A stretch of DNA of 64,000 nucleotides from JACVRW01 sp963771715. GTDB taxonomy: Bacteria; Actinomycetota; Thermoleophilia; Solirubrobacterales; Thermoleophilaceae. Of this stretch, positions 10,163-19,131 are shown piece by piece (the first letter of the stretch is position 1; each line of letters starts with the position of its first letter). The notes beneath the pieces are model-generated. The model was not told the origin of the DNA, did no database searches, and worked only from the letters and a program-made list of their open reading frames with translations. The stretch covers positions 322,572-386,571 of the forward strand of contig CAVYUQ010000011.1 of the NCBI GenBank assembly GCA_963771715.1, written 5' to 3'. The translations under genes and the position numbers were made by a program.

Positions 10163-10431
10163 GCGGCGGGAGCGTACCGGCGCGGGCCGGACCCGGCGCC
10201 GCCGCCCCCGGGCGCGGTTTGCGCCGGGGACGGGCGGGCCGGGATGATGCGCGGCGGCCGGGGGGAGCGGCCGCTGCGCGGCATGCTCGGCGGTGGTTTG
10301 ACGGCGGTCCGATAGGTCCGCGCTGCCGAGCTATGTCGGCCGAAGGTTGCCACCCGGCGGCCGCCCTCTCGATGGGGTCTACCGGCCAATGATGGTGCGG
10401 GTACCCGTACCCTCGCCGCGCCCGGGAGCGC
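10163..10431. other. Non-coding GC-rich gap with an 18-bp palindrome
   Basis: The gap between folD's stop and the start of the membrane protein operon holds no convincing gene. It is very GC-rich. GGTGCGGGTACCCGTACC (10394-10411) is a palindrome with one mismatched pair centred on GGTACC, 20 nt past the folD stop. It may be part of a folD terminator or an operator for the operon reading away to the left. No T-tract follows. Confidence 0.4.
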
Positions 10432-11271
10432 TCAGGCGCCGCGGGCGCGGGCGGCCTTCAGCGTGTTCACGAGCAGCATCGCTCGGGTCATCGGCCCGAC
10501 TCCGCCCGGAACCGGGGTGATCGCGCGGGCGCGTTCCTTGGCGGCCTCGAAGTCCACGTCGCCGACGAGACCCTCGTCCGTGCGGTTCGTCCCGACATCG
10601 ATCACCACCGCCCCCTCCCCCACCATGTCGCCGGTCACGAGCCCGGCGGAGCCCACCGCCGCCACCAGCACGTCCGCCTCCCGGCAGACCGCCGCCAGGT
10701 CGCGCGTGCGCGAGTGGCAGTGCGTGACGGTGGCGTTCGCGCCCAGCAGCAGCTGCGCCATCGGCTTGCCCACGAGGATCGAGCGGCCGAGCACCACCGC
10801 GCGCGCCCCCGACAGCTCCACACCCGCCTCCTCCAGCAGCCGCATCACTCCCGCCGGCGTGCACGGCACCATCGCCTCCTCGCGCCCGTGCATCAGGAGG
10901 CCGGCGTTGGCGGTGGTGAGCCCGTCCACGTCCTTGGCCGGGTCGATCAGCGAGATGAACTCGTCCTGGTCGAGATGGTCCGGAAGCGGGAGCTGGAGCA
11001 GGATGCCGTCCACGCGGTCGTCGGCGTTCAGCGTGCGGATCAGCTCCGCGAGCTCCTCCGCGGCGACGTCGCCGCCCGGCTCGTGGTGGAACGACTCGAT
11101 GCCCACCTCCGCGGAGTCCTCGCGCTTCATGCGCACGTAGACCGCCGAGGCGGGGTCGTCGCCGACGAGGATCGTGGCGAGCCCGGGCTTGCGGTCCAGG
11201 GCCTCGACCTCGCGCCTGACCTCCTCGCGCACCTTCGCCGCAACAGCCTTGCCGTCGATGATCTCCGCCAT
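10432..11271 (-). CDS. folD: Bifunctional methylenetetrahydrofolate dehydrogenase/cyclohydrolase
   Basis: A 279-residue FolD, interconverting 5,10-methylene-, methenyl- and 10-formyl-tetrahydrofolate in one-carbon metabolism. Substrate-site Tyr/Lys lie in ASAVYVRMKREDS (residues 43-55). The signature LQLPLPDHLDQDEFI and the NADP-binding VVLGRSILVGKPMAQLLL (160-177) are present, as is the C-terminal ITPVPGGVGPMTRAML. The length is standard. It follows pcrA on the same strand with a 36-bp gap. Cytosolic. Confidence 0.96.
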   Translation of the reverse strand: MAEIIDGKAVAAKVREEVRREVEALDRKPGLATILVGDDPASAVYVRMKREDSAEVGIESFHHEPGGDVAAEELAELIRTLNADDRVDGILLQLPLPDHLDQDEFISLIDPAKDVDGLTTANAGLLMHGREEAMVPCTPAGVMRLLEEAGVELSGARAVVLGRSILVGKPMAQLLLGANATVTHCHSRTRDLAAVCREADVLVAAVGSAGLVTGDMVGEGAVVIDVGTNRTDEGLVGDVDFEAAKERARAITPVPGGVGPMTRAMLLVNTLKAARARGA

Positions 11272-11307
11272 GGGCGCGGCAGCCTATCGGCGACCCGACC
11301 CGGTGCG

Positions 11308-14106
11308 CTAGCGGCGCTTCAGCGGTGCGTAGTCGGCCATGAGCTTGCGCTCGGAGCGGTCGGCGGCGAAGCGCACCACCACGAGACCGCCCGGCTCGAC
11401 GCCCACGACCACGCCGTCGCCGAACTGCGCGTGGACCACGTCGTCACCGAGGGTGAAGGAGGCACGGCTGGCGCCGGCGCCGCCGCCAGGCTCGGGCGCC
11501 GATGCGCCGCCGCCCCAGGTGGCCGCCGCCGCCGGTCCGGTCGGCTCGTCCTCGTCGCGGTCCGTGAACTCCACCGGCACCTCGTCGATGAAGCGGCTGC
11601 GCATGTTCCAGTCGCGCCCGCCGAAGAGCATGCGCGTTCGGGCGTGCGTGAGGTACAGCTCCCGCTTCGCGCGCGTGATGCCCACGTAGGCGAGCCGCCG
11701 CTCCTCCTCGAGGTCGCCGGCCTCGATCGCCCGCATGTGCGGGAAGACGCCGTCCTCGAGGCCGATGATGAAGACGATCCCGAACTCCAGGCCCTTCGCG
11801 TTGTGGAGGGTCATCAGGGTCACGATGCCCTCGTCGTCGCGCAGGTTGTCCTGCTCGGAGAACAGCGCGAGCTGCTGGAGGAACTCCTCGACCGAGCCCT
11901 CCTCGGCGGTGGCGTCGTATTCGCGCCCGACGCCGACGAGCTCCTCGAGGTTCTCGAGCCGACCCTGCGCCTCGATCGTGCGCTCCGCCTGGAGCGCCTC
12001 GGTGTAGCCGGTCTCCTCCAGCGTCTCCGCGAGCAGGTCGCCCACCCCCGCGCCGCCCTCCACCCGCTCGCGCAGGCGCTCCATCACCGACATGAAGCGC
12101 CCGACCGCCTTGATGGCCGCCGCAGCGAGGCCGGGCACCGACTCGGGCTCCGCCGCCACGTCCCAGATCGGCTCGCCGATCGTGTTCGCGTAGCCCACCA
12201 GCCGGCCCTGGGTGGTCGCGCCGATCCCGCGCCGCGGCGAGTTCACGGCGCGCCCGAACGCCACGGTGTCGGCCGGGTTCACGAGCAGGGTCAGGTAGGC
12301 GAGCGCGTCCTTGATCTCGGCGCGCTCGTAGAAGCGCGTGCCGCCGATCACCTGATAGCCGACCCCGTAGCGCACCAGCATGTCCTCGAGCACGCGGCTC
12401 TGGGCGTTGGTGCGGTAGAAGACCGCGATCTCGTCGCGCGAGGCGCCCTGGTCCACGAGCCGCTCGATCTCGGACACGACGAAACGCGCCTCCGCATGCT
12501 CGTCCTCGAGCTCGCGCACGTGCACCGGCTCGCCGTCGCCGAGCTCCGACCAGAGGAACTTGTCCTTGCGCTGGCGGTTGTTGCCGATCACGCCGTTCGA
12601 CGCATTCAGGATCGTCTGCGTCGAGCGATAGTTCTGCTCGAGCTTCACGACCTGGCGTCGGGGAAGTCCCGCTCGAAGCCAAGGAGGTTCTGAATGTCGG
12701 CGCCGCGGAAGGCGTAGATCGAGTTGTGGGTCAGAAGCCCATTGGCGATGAAGTTGTGCGTGTCCTCGACGTCGACGTCGTAGACCGGAGCGGCCAGCTT
12801 CGTCCGCTCAACCGTCTCCACGAGCTCATACGACCCGTCCTCCGTGAACATGACCATGCCTGGCCGCACTGCGGCAGCCGGCGTGAACGGGAGTGCGTAC
12901 GTCACCCAGCTCGATCACCTGTTGAACGGCTGCGCGCGCGCTCTGCCGCCATGCGGTCAACGACGGCCAGGGCATGCCCGTAGTCCTCAAAAAGCGCAGG
13001 TGGCCCACCGTCAAAGCGCACCGTGTGCAGCGGCCCGCTCCCTTTGCGCTCGCCGCAGAGAGCTGACCGTGACACGCGGCAGCCCAGCGTTGTCCGCGCC
13101 AGCCGCCTCCGGTTCGTAGCCTGCGAAGTGCACATGCTCGGGCGTGCTCACCAGCCGGCGGCCTGACTCGGTGGTGATGACCACGCCCTCTGTGGCCGTG
13201 CTTCGGTGCGTGCGGAGCACCTTGGCGGGGCGGAAGTCGCCGCTCCCGTAACTCGAGAGGACGAGGTCGCCGGCCTCGACGTCCTCGATTGCCTTCGTCG
13301 AGCCGTCGGCCATGGTCACGGGTGTGCCGCCCACGAGGCACTGGTCGTCGTCGCCCGACCACGCAGAGGTTCCGGTGCTCCTCGGTCAGCAGCTGGAGCC
13401 AGCGGTACTGGGCGCGGTTGGTGTCCTGGTACTCGTCGACCAGGACGTGGCGGAAGGAGCGGCGGTAGCGGTCGCGCACTTCCTCGTAGAGCTCGAAGAG
13501 GTTCACCGCGCGGAAGAGCAGGTCGTCGAAGTCCATCGCGTTGGCCGCGTGGAGGCGCTTCTCGTAGAGGTCGTAGACGTCGGCGGCGGTCTGCTCGAAG
13601 AAGGTGGAGACCTTCAGGCGGTAGGCCTCGGCGTCGAGGAGGGCGTTCTTCGCGTCCGAGATCTGGCGGCGGATGCCGCGCGGGGCGAAGCGCTTCGGGT
13701 CGATGTCGAGCTCGTCGATGCAGGCCTTCACCAGCCGCAGCGAGTCCTGCTCGTCGTAGATCGTGAAGCCGCGGGTGTAGCCGAGCTTCTCCGCCTCGGC
13801 CCGCAGGATGCGGGCGCACGCCGAGTGGAACGTCATCACCCACATCGCCCGGGCGCGGTTGCCGACCAGCTGCTCGACGCGCTCGCGCATCTCCTGCGCG
13901 GCCTTGTTGGTGAAGGTGATCGCGAGGATCTCCCCCGGCCGAGCCTGTCCGCTGCCGACCAGGTGGGCGATCCGGTGCGTCAGCACCCGGGTCTTGCCGG
14001 AGCCCGCCCCCGCGAGGATGAGCAGGGGGCCTTCGCCGTGCAGGACGGCTTCGCGCTGGGGCTCGTTCAGCCCCTCGAGCAGCTCCTCGCTGGCAGTGAC
14101 TCCCAC
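11308..14106 (-). CDS. pcrA: UvrD/PcrA-type ATP-dependent DNA helicase interrupted by an intein, frame-broken
   Basis: A superfamily 1A 3'-5' helicase for repair and replication restart. It starts with GTG at 14106, with TATCCT 7 nt upstream. Motifs in order: Walker A LAGAGSGKTRVLTHRIAHL, motif Ia AITFTNKAAQEMRERV, motif II LVDEYQDTNRAQYRW, motif III GDDDQ/SIYAFRG split by the intein, then YRSTQTILNASN, VTLMTLHNAKGLEF and YVGITRAKREL. The C-terminal tudor-like VVHAQFGDGVVVGVEP is complete. The frame is broken near 13355 (an extra G before GACGACGAC), three times inside the intein, and near 12652 (one base short before KLEQNYRS). The host protein without the intein is about 725 residues, normal for PcrA. 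Confidence 0.93.
12723..13340 (-). other. Intein (endonuclease-free) in the helicase motif III
   Basis: The segment begins with Cys directly after GDDDQ (TGC at 13340) and ends in His-Asn (AAC at 12725-12723) before Ser of SIYAFRG. N-terminal block A is CLVGGTPVTMADGSTKAIED and block B is GRRLVSTPEHVHFAGYEPE, with the TxxH motif. Block F is VYDVDVEDTHNFIANGLLTH and block G is LLTHN with +1 Ser. The span is 618 nt (about 206 codons) and no LAGLIDADG motif is seen. A middle part LCGERKGSGPLHTVRFDGG followed by YGHALAVVDRMAAE lies between the splicing halves. Apparent frame breaks near 13065, 12930 and 12905 would prevent splicing if real. Cys1-based autocatalytic splicing is known for this family; activity here is inferred. 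Confidence 0.9.
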
Positions 14107-14113
14107 CGATCCG

Positions 14114-14119
14114 AGGATA
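14114..14119 (-). promoter_or_regulatory. -10 box of pcrA
   Basis: TATCCT on the minus strand ends 7 nt before the GTG start of pcrA, consistent with a leaderless transcript. The same box-to-start spacing recurs throughout the window. Confidence 0.45.
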
Positions 14120-14136
14120 GAGCCGGGTCCGGCCCG

Positions 14137-14989
14137 CTAGAGGTCTCGGCGCGCGAACGCGGCCCGCGCCGCCGCGCCGACAAGGCCCAGGTAGGCGAGC
14201 GCCCAGAGCCACAATCCGGCTCCGGCCTCCTGGGCCCCGCCGAACGGCCCCAGTTGGACGATCACGCCCGTGATCCCGCCGGTCTCCTCCGTGAGCGCGT
14301 GCAGCCCCGCCTGGTAGAGCGCCTCGAACGGCAGGACCCAGGACGAGACCGTCGCCACGTCCTCGAGTGTCTGCACCGCCAGCGCGTCGCCGATCTGCCC
14401 GAGCAGGCCGGCGGCCAGTCCGGCGCCGAAGATCATGAACACCGCGATCCCGTTTGCGGTCGAGGACAGGAACACCGATCCGAGCAGCGACAGCGCGGCG
14501 ATCACCAGCACTCCGAGCACCAGGCCTGCACCGGGGCCGACCGGGTCGTCCGGCCACCAGTCGCCGGCGATACCGGTGATCACCATCGCCGCGACGTAGA
14601 CCGCGGCCACGTAGACGGCGCACACCACTGCCGCTCCGCCGTAGCGGCCGAGCAGCAGGCTCGTCCTCCCCACCGGCCTGACGACGATCGGCTGGAGCAG
14701 GCCGCGCTCGGCGTCGCCACGAACTGCGCCGAGCGTGAGGAACACGCCGAGCACGGCGCCCTAGGAAGAGGGTGGTGAACATCGCGAGCCCCAGTAGCGT
14801 CGAGCCCGCCAGCACGCGATCGTCCAGCTGGTCGTCGGTCGCCAGGTTGTTCACCTCGTTGAAGGTGACCGCCGTCCCGAGGCCGTAGAGCGCGAGGAAC
14901 CCGACGGTGAGCACGAGCACCACGAGGATCACGCGCCTGCGCACCGCCTCGCGCAGCGCGTAGCGCGCCACGATCAGCGCCCCGCTCAT
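14137..14989 (-). CDS. ABC transporter permease (ABC-2 type), frame-broken
   Basis: The product starts MSGALIVARYALREAVRRRV at 14989, the cytoplasmic amphipathic opening typical of ABC-2/CcmB-like permeases. Six or so hydrophobic segments follow (ILVVLVLTVGFLALYGLG, LLGLAMFTTLFLG, VVCAVYVAAVYVAAMVITG, LGVLVIAALSLLGSVFLSS, AVFMIFGAGLAAGLLG, and the last near GLWLWALAYLGLVGAAARA). The conserved GDAERGLLQPIVVRPVGR loop is present. The frame breaks near 14755, where an extra G makes TTLFLG run into the wrong frame; the correct reading is FLGAVLGVFLTLGAVRGD. The total span is one base over a multiple of three. The ATG overlaps the ATPase gene stop (ATGA), so the two form one exporter. Confidence 0.85.
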
Positions 14990-15822
14990 GCCGCGCCCAC
15001 CGCCTCGAGGTAGGCGTCCTCCAGCGTGGAGGCCAGCAGGCTCACGCCGTACACCTGCTGGCCGCTCGACACCAGCTCCGCGACGATTCTGGGCACGTCG
15101 TCTCGCCGCGCCTCGGGGAAGCGGCGCACTCCGTCGCCGGTCTCCACCTCCACCCCGCGCGGCCGCGCGAGCTCGGCCGGCGTCCCGCGGGCCACCACCT
15201 GCCCGGCGACCAGAATGGCCACGCGGTCGCACACCAGCTCGACCTCGCTCAGCAGGTGGGAGCTGAGCATCACCGCCACGCCACGGCTGCGCAGCTCGCC
15301 CAGAAGGTCGCGCACCACCCGACGGCCGACGGGGTCGAGCGCGCTCGTGGGCTCGTCGAGCATCAGCAGCCGGGGCGAGCCCACCAGCGCCTGGGCGATG
15401 CCGAGGCGCTGCTGCATGCCCTTCGACATGGCGGCCACCTTCACCGCGCGGGCGTCCGCGAGACCGACCAGCTCGAGCAGCTCGCCGCGCTCGGCGGCGC
15501 CACCATCCGAGCCGGCGAGGTCCTGGTGGAGCGAGATCAGCTCGTCGGCGGTGAGCCACTCGGGGAAGCGGAACAGCTCGGCGAGATAGCCGATGGCTGC
15601 CCGTGCGGGCGCCGAGCCGGCAGGCGCCCCCTCGATCTCCGCGCGGCCCCCAGTCGCGCGGACCAGGCCGCATGCGATCTTCGTCAGGGTCGACTTGCCG
15701 GCCCCGTTCGGTCCGAGCAGGCCGAGCAGCTCGCCGCGCTCGACCTCGAGGTCCACCCCGCCGAGCGCGACCGTGGCGCCGTAGCGCTTCTCGAGCGATT
15801 CGCAGGAGAGGACGGTCGGCAC
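14986..15822 (-). CDS. ABC transporter ATP-binding protein
   Basis: A 278-residue ATPase of the ABC-2 exporter class. Walker A LLGLLGPNGAGKSTLTKI is at about 33-50. A signature-like MSKGMQQRLGIAQAL replaces LSGGQ, as is common in this class. Walker B RLLMLDEPTSALDPVG and the H-loop MLSSHLLSEVELVCDRV follow. The start GTG at 15822 (VPTVLSCESLEKRYGATVAL) was chosen because the TACACT box is 7 nt upstream and because upstream codons are low-complexity Arg/Ser. Pairs with the downstream permease. Substrate unknown; antibiotic or lipid efflux and membrane-protein assembly are typical roles. Confidence 0.9.
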   Translation of the reverse strand: MPTVLSCESLEKRYGATVALGGVDLEVERGELLGLLGPNGAGKSTLTKIACGLVRATGGRAEIEGAPAGSAPARAAIGYLAELFRFPEWLTADELISLHQDLAGSDGGAAERGELLELVGLADARAVKVAAMSKGMQQRLGIAQALVGSPRLLMLDEPTSALDPVGRRVVRDLLGELRSRGVAVMLSSHLLSEVELVCDRVAILVAGQVVARGTPAELARPRGVEVETGDGVRRFPEARRDDVPRIVAELVSSGQQVYGVSLLASTLEDAYLEAVGAA

Positions 15823-15829
15823 GAGCCGC

Positions 15830-15835
15830 AGTGTA
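15830..15835 (-). promoter_or_regulatory. -10 box of the ABC ATPase gene
   Basis: TACACT on the minus strand lies 7 nt before the GTG at 15822, in the 26-bp gap shared with the divergent queuosine-salvage gene. Confidence 0.45.
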
Positions 15836-15848
15836 GGAAGCTGCCCGG

Positions 15849-16713
15849 GTGTCGCTGACCGATCAGGTGCGCGAGACGTGCCGCTCGATTGCCGAGAGCG
15901 CCCGCTTCGTGTCGATCGACCTCGACCGGCTGGAGACCTTCGAAGCACCGGACCCCGCGCCGGAGCCGGACTTCGTCGAGGGCACGCCCGCCGACGTCGC
16001 GGACTTCGTGCTCACGCTGGATTCGATCAACTTCGGTTCGGGCTGGTTCCCGACGCTGCGCAAGCGGGAGGGGTTGTCCGGCTACCTAACCGTCGCCTCC
16101 GCACTGGCCGATCGTTGGCGCGTCTGCTGGGCCGTGGTCGGCGTCCGAACTACGGGCATTGAAGGGGGTCGACGTTGCCGCTGTGCTCGGGCAGGAGCCG
16201 GATCATGAGTTGATGGGGCTGTATGCCGAGGCGCTGCGGGATCTCGGGGCTTTCCTCGGGGAACGACGAGCACTGACGGCGGTGGACGAGGCCGGTGGCT
16301 CGGCCGAGCGGCTCGCCTCGATGCTGGCGGCCGGCATGCCGTTCTTCGACGACCGCGGGTTCTGGAAGCGCGCCCAGATCGCCGCCAACGACCTGGCGCT
16401 CGCGGGCGTGGCCGAGTTCTCCGACCTCGACCGGCTCACGATCTTCGCCGACAATCTCGTGCCGCACGTGCTGCGGGTGGACGGAGTGCTGCGCTACGAC
16501 CCCGCCCTCGCCGCCCGCATCGACGCCGGCGAGCTGCTGCCGCCCGGCGAGGAGGAGCGGGAGATCCGCGGGTGCGCGGTGCATGCGTGCGAGCTGATCG
16601 CCGCGCGTCTGGGGATCCCGCCGCGCTCGCTCGACACCGCCCTGTGGAACAAAGGCCAGGCACCGAGGTACAAGGCCGTGCCGCGCCACCGCACCCGCAC
16701 CGTCTTCTACTGA
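15849..16713 (+). CDS. Queuosine-salvage-type protein (QNG1/DUF2419), frame-broken
   Basis: The family (formerly DUF2419) hydrolyses queuosine 5'-monophosphate to release queuine. Recognisable parts are DPAPEPDFVEGTPADVADFV and LDSINFGSGWFPTLRKREGL near residues 55-75, then GPWSASELRALKGVDVAAVL. Further along are GMPFFDDRGFWKRAQIAAND, LTIFADNLVPHVLRVDGVL and the C-terminal LDTALWNKGQAPRYKAVPRH, which is highly characteristic. The two halves are in different frames, joined near 16120; the span is one base more than a multiple of three. GTG at 15849 gives the conserved-looking start. No other queuosine gene is in the window, so it may salvage imported queuosine. Confidence 0.82.
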
Positions 16714-16714
16714 G

Positions 16715-16761
16715 TCGAGTGTCGAGTTACTCCCCTATAGCGCCAGTAAGTCGACACTCGA
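16715..16761. terminator. Long inverted repeat between convergent genes
   Basis: Left arm 16715-16731 (TCGAGTGTCGAGTTACT) and right arm 16745-16761 (AGTAAGTCGACACTCGA) are inverted over 17 bp with one mismatch. The 13-nt loop is CCCCTATAGCGCC. It sits one base after the stop codon of the + gene and 16 bp before the stop of cysE on the - strand. It is well placed as a bidirectional terminator, though no T-tract follows either arm. A dispersed palindromic repeat is the alternative. Confidence 0.6.
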
Positions 16762-16777
16762 TGCTTTCGCGCGGGGC

Positions 16778-17515
16778 TCAGCCGCCGGTCGAGTCCGGGC
16801 CGCCGCGGCGCTTCAGGGGGCGGACCTCGGCGCCGCCCGGCTTGCGGCCGGTCTGCTCGGCCACCAGCTCCTCGAGCTCGTTCAGGCGGTTGGCGAGGCC
16901 ACTGATCGCGTCGGCCACAGGGTCGGGGAGGTGGACCCAGTCGGCGTCCGGGCCCTCGGGCTTCTTGCCGTCCACGCGCACGGGGTGGCCCGGGTTGCCG
17001 ACCACGGTGGAGTTGGGCGGCACGTCGTGGATCACCACCGAGTTCGCCCCGATCTTCGCGCGCTCGCCGATCTGGATCGGGCCGAGGAGGGCCGCGCCGG
17101 CGCCGATCATCACCTCGTCGCCGACCGTGGGGTGGCGCTTGCCGCGGGCGAAGCCGGTGCCGCCCAGGGTCACGCCCTGGTAGATCGTCACGTCGTCGCC
17201 CACCTCGGCCGTCTCGCCGATCACCACGCCCGCGCCGTGGTCGATGAACAGCCCGCGGCCAATCTTGGCGGCGGGATGGATCTCCACCCCCGTCACCGCC
17301 GTCGTTAGGTACGCCAGGGCACGTGGCACGATCGGCACCCCGGCCTCGTGCAGCGCGTGCGAGATGCGGTGCGAGAGCAGCGCCTGGACGCCCCCCATCG
17401 TGAGCAGGATCTCCACCCGGCCGACGCTGCGCGCGGCCGGGTCGCGCGCCTGGGCCGCCGCGAGGTCCTCGCGCACCTCGCGCGCCACGCGGGCGAATGT
17501 GGGCAGTCCGAACAT
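16778..17515 (-). CDS. cysE: Serine O-acetyltransferase
   Basis: A 245-residue left-handed beta-helix acetyltransferase that makes O-acetylserine for cysteine synthesis. It begins MFGLPTFARVAREVREDL, with hexapeptide-repeat coils from EIHPAAKIGRGLFIDHGAG through GETAEVGDDVTIYQGVTLGG to IGERAKIGANSVVIHDVPPN. The catalytic His/Asp environment is in FIDHGAGVVIGETAE. The C-terminus is extended by about 60 residues (a leucine-rich helix, ISGLANRLNELEELVAEQ, then an Arg/Gly tail), longer than the short EpsC form. TGATG overlap with cysK shows co-translation. Confidence 0.94.
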   Translation of the reverse strand: MFGLPTFARVAREVREDLAAAQARDPAARSVGRVEILLTMGGVQALLSHRISHALHEAGVPIVPRALAYLTTAVTGVEIHPAAKIGRGLFIDHGAGVVIGETAEVGDDVTIYQGVTLGGTGFARGKRHPTVGDEVMIGAGAALLGPIQIGERAKIGANSVVIHDVPPNSTVVGNPGHPVRVDGKKPEGPDADWVHLPDPVADAISGLANRLNELEELVAEQTGRKPGGAEVRPLKRRGGPDSTGG

Positions 17516-18462
17516 CAGGGCGCGAAGAACGGGGTGCTGATGTAGCGGTCGCCGGAGTCGGGCAGGATCGCGACGATCCGCTTGCCGCGCATCTCCGGCC
17601 GCGAGCCCACCTGCACCGCCGCCCAGACGGCCGCGCCCGCCGAGATGCCCGCGCTCACGCCCTCGCGCCGCCCGCACAGGCGCGCGGTCTCGATGGCGTC
17701 CTCGTCCTCCACGGGCACGATCTCGTCGATCACGTCGCGGTTCAGGACCTCGGGGACGAAGCCCGGCCCGATCCCGTCGATCTTGTGCGGGCCCGGCTTC
17801 CCGCCCGAGAGGACCGGGGACGACGCGGGCTCGACCGCCACCACGTGCAGCCCCGGGTGGCGCTCCTTGAGGCGCTCGCCGCAGCCGGTGATCGTCCCCC
17901 CGGTGCCGACCGAGGCCACGAGCACGTCGAGCTTGCCGTCGGTGTCGCGCCAGATCTCCTCCGCGGTCGTGCGCCGGTGGATCTCCGGGTTGGCCGGGTT
18001 CGAGAACTGGTTCGGCACGTAGCAGTTGCCGCGCTCGCGGCAGATCCGCTTCGCCTCCTCGATCGCCTCGTTCATGCCGCCCATCGACTCCACCCACACC
18101 ACCTCAGCGCCGTACAGGCGCAGCAGCTTCTCGCGCTCCCGGCTCATCCCCTGCGGCATCGTGATCACGAGGTCGTAGCCCTTGGCCGCGCAGACGAAGG
18201 CGAGCGCGATGCCGGTGTTCCCCGACGTGGACTCCACGATCGTGTTGCGCCCCGGCTCGATGCGCCCCTCGGCCTCGGCGGCCTCGATCATCGCCACGCC
18301 GATCCGGTCCTTCACGCTGCCGGCCGGGTTGTACGCCTCCAGCTTGCCGATCAGCTCGGCGTCGCAGTCGGGCGCCACCCGCGTGAGCCGCACCATCGGC
18401 GTGTTCCCGATCAGGTCGGCGAGGTTGTCAGGGATCGCCCGGGTGGGCGGGGAAACGCTCAT
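17515..18462 (-). CDS. cysK: Cysteine synthase A (O-acetylserine sulfhydrylase)
   Basis: A 315-residue PLP enzyme converting O-acetylserine and sulfide into cysteine. The PLP lysine is in NPAGSVKDRIGVAMIE (about 45-60). The substrate loop is VESTSGNTGIALAFVCAAKG, and the phosphate-binding glycines are in VASVGTGGTITGCGERLKE. Ends with the usual VAILPDSGDRYISTPFF. It is first in the cysK-cysE pair. Cytosolic. Confidence 0.96.
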   Translation of the reverse strand: MSVSPPTRAIPDNLADLIGNTPMVRLTRVAPDCDAELIGKLEAYNPAGSVKDRIGVAMIEAAEAEGRIEPGRNTIVESTSGNTGIALAFVCAAKGYDLVITMPQGMSREREKLLRLYGAEVVWVESMGGMNEAIEEAKRICRERGNCYVPNQFSNPANPEIHRRTTAEEIWRDTDGKLDVLVASVGTGGTITGCGERLKERHPGLHVVAVEPASSPVLSGGKPGPHKIDGIGPGFVPEVLNRDVIDEIVPVEDEDAIETARLCGRREGVSAGISAGAAVWAAVQVGSRPEMRGKRIVAILPDSGDRYISTPFFAP

Positions 18463-18497
18463 CCCCGCCGAGGGTACCGGGCGTGTTTGCTAGCGCA

Positions 18498-19028
18498 CTA
18501 CTCGCAGAAGGCGATGTTCGGGACCCCGATGATCGTGGTCTTGTGAGTCTGGGTGCTCACGCCGAAGATGATCCGACCGCCGCTGATCGGGCGCTTGGGT
18601 GTCAAGACCCGTGTGAGCTGGAAGACCTGGTCCGTGCTGTGGTCGACCTTCGCGTGCGGGAACTTCGCCTTGATCGCCGCGATCGTGGCGCCGATGCCGA
18701 CACCACGCGCCTTCGCGCCGCCGGTGATGCTGATGTCCACGACCTTACGTGGATTGCTCTGCGTGTAGTTGACGCTGCCCTTGAGCGGCGGCTTCAGCTT
18801 GGCCGAGCGCGTGTTCTCTGCGAGCTCGCAGCCCGGGCCGATCGGCCCCACCTTGCCGCGCGAGCGGAGGTCGGCGTGGGTGTCGCCGAGGTGCACCCCG
18901 TCGACCCGGATGGGCGTGATCACCGCGGCGGCGGAGTCACGGGCGGTCGGCGGCGAGGCGATCGCGGCGGCCGCGACGGCCACGAGGGCGGCGGGCACGA
19001 GCAGGAGTACGAGGCGGAATGGGCTCAT
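18498..19028 (-). CDS. Secreted protein of unknown function
   Basis: A 176-residue protein with a clear signal peptide (MSPFRLVLLLVPAALVAVAA, cleavage near AIASPPTA). A mature domain follows, containing VDGVHLGDTHADLRSRGKVG, a Cys in PIGPGCELAEN, and a C-terminal Cys (PNIAFCE) that may form a disulfide. The motif IRVDGVHLGDTHADLRSRG resembles small secreted domains that report a 'threshold' strand and helix in actinobacteria, but I do not recognise a named family. ATG at 19028 is chosen over the longer frame because it starts the signal peptide. Confidence 0.65.
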   Translation of the reverse strand: MSPFRLVLLLVPAALVAVAAAAIASPPTARDSAAAVITPIRVDGVHLGDTHADLRSRGKVGPIGPGCELAENTRSAKLKPPLKGSVNYTQSNPRKVVDISITGGAKARGVGIGATIAAIKAKFPHAKVDHSTDQVFQLTRVLTPKRPISGGRIIFGVSTQTHKTTIIGVPNIAFCE

Positions 19029-19131
19029 TCGCGCAACGTACTCGGAGCGGGCGCGAGGAAAACATCTGCGGTTGCTTCCGTGCACCTTCGCACGCCGAAC
19101 CTGCCCGTTCAGCGCGATACTGGGCGGGTCG

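Noticed and set aside
12723..13340. Programmed frameshifting in the helicase/intein region.
   Set aside because: Breaks are at different places, in both directions, and with no slippery heptamer or downstream structure evident; sequence error is simpler.
12723..13340. Homing-endonuclease domain inside the intein.
   Set aside because: No LAGLIDADG or HNH motif found and too few residues between blocks B and F.
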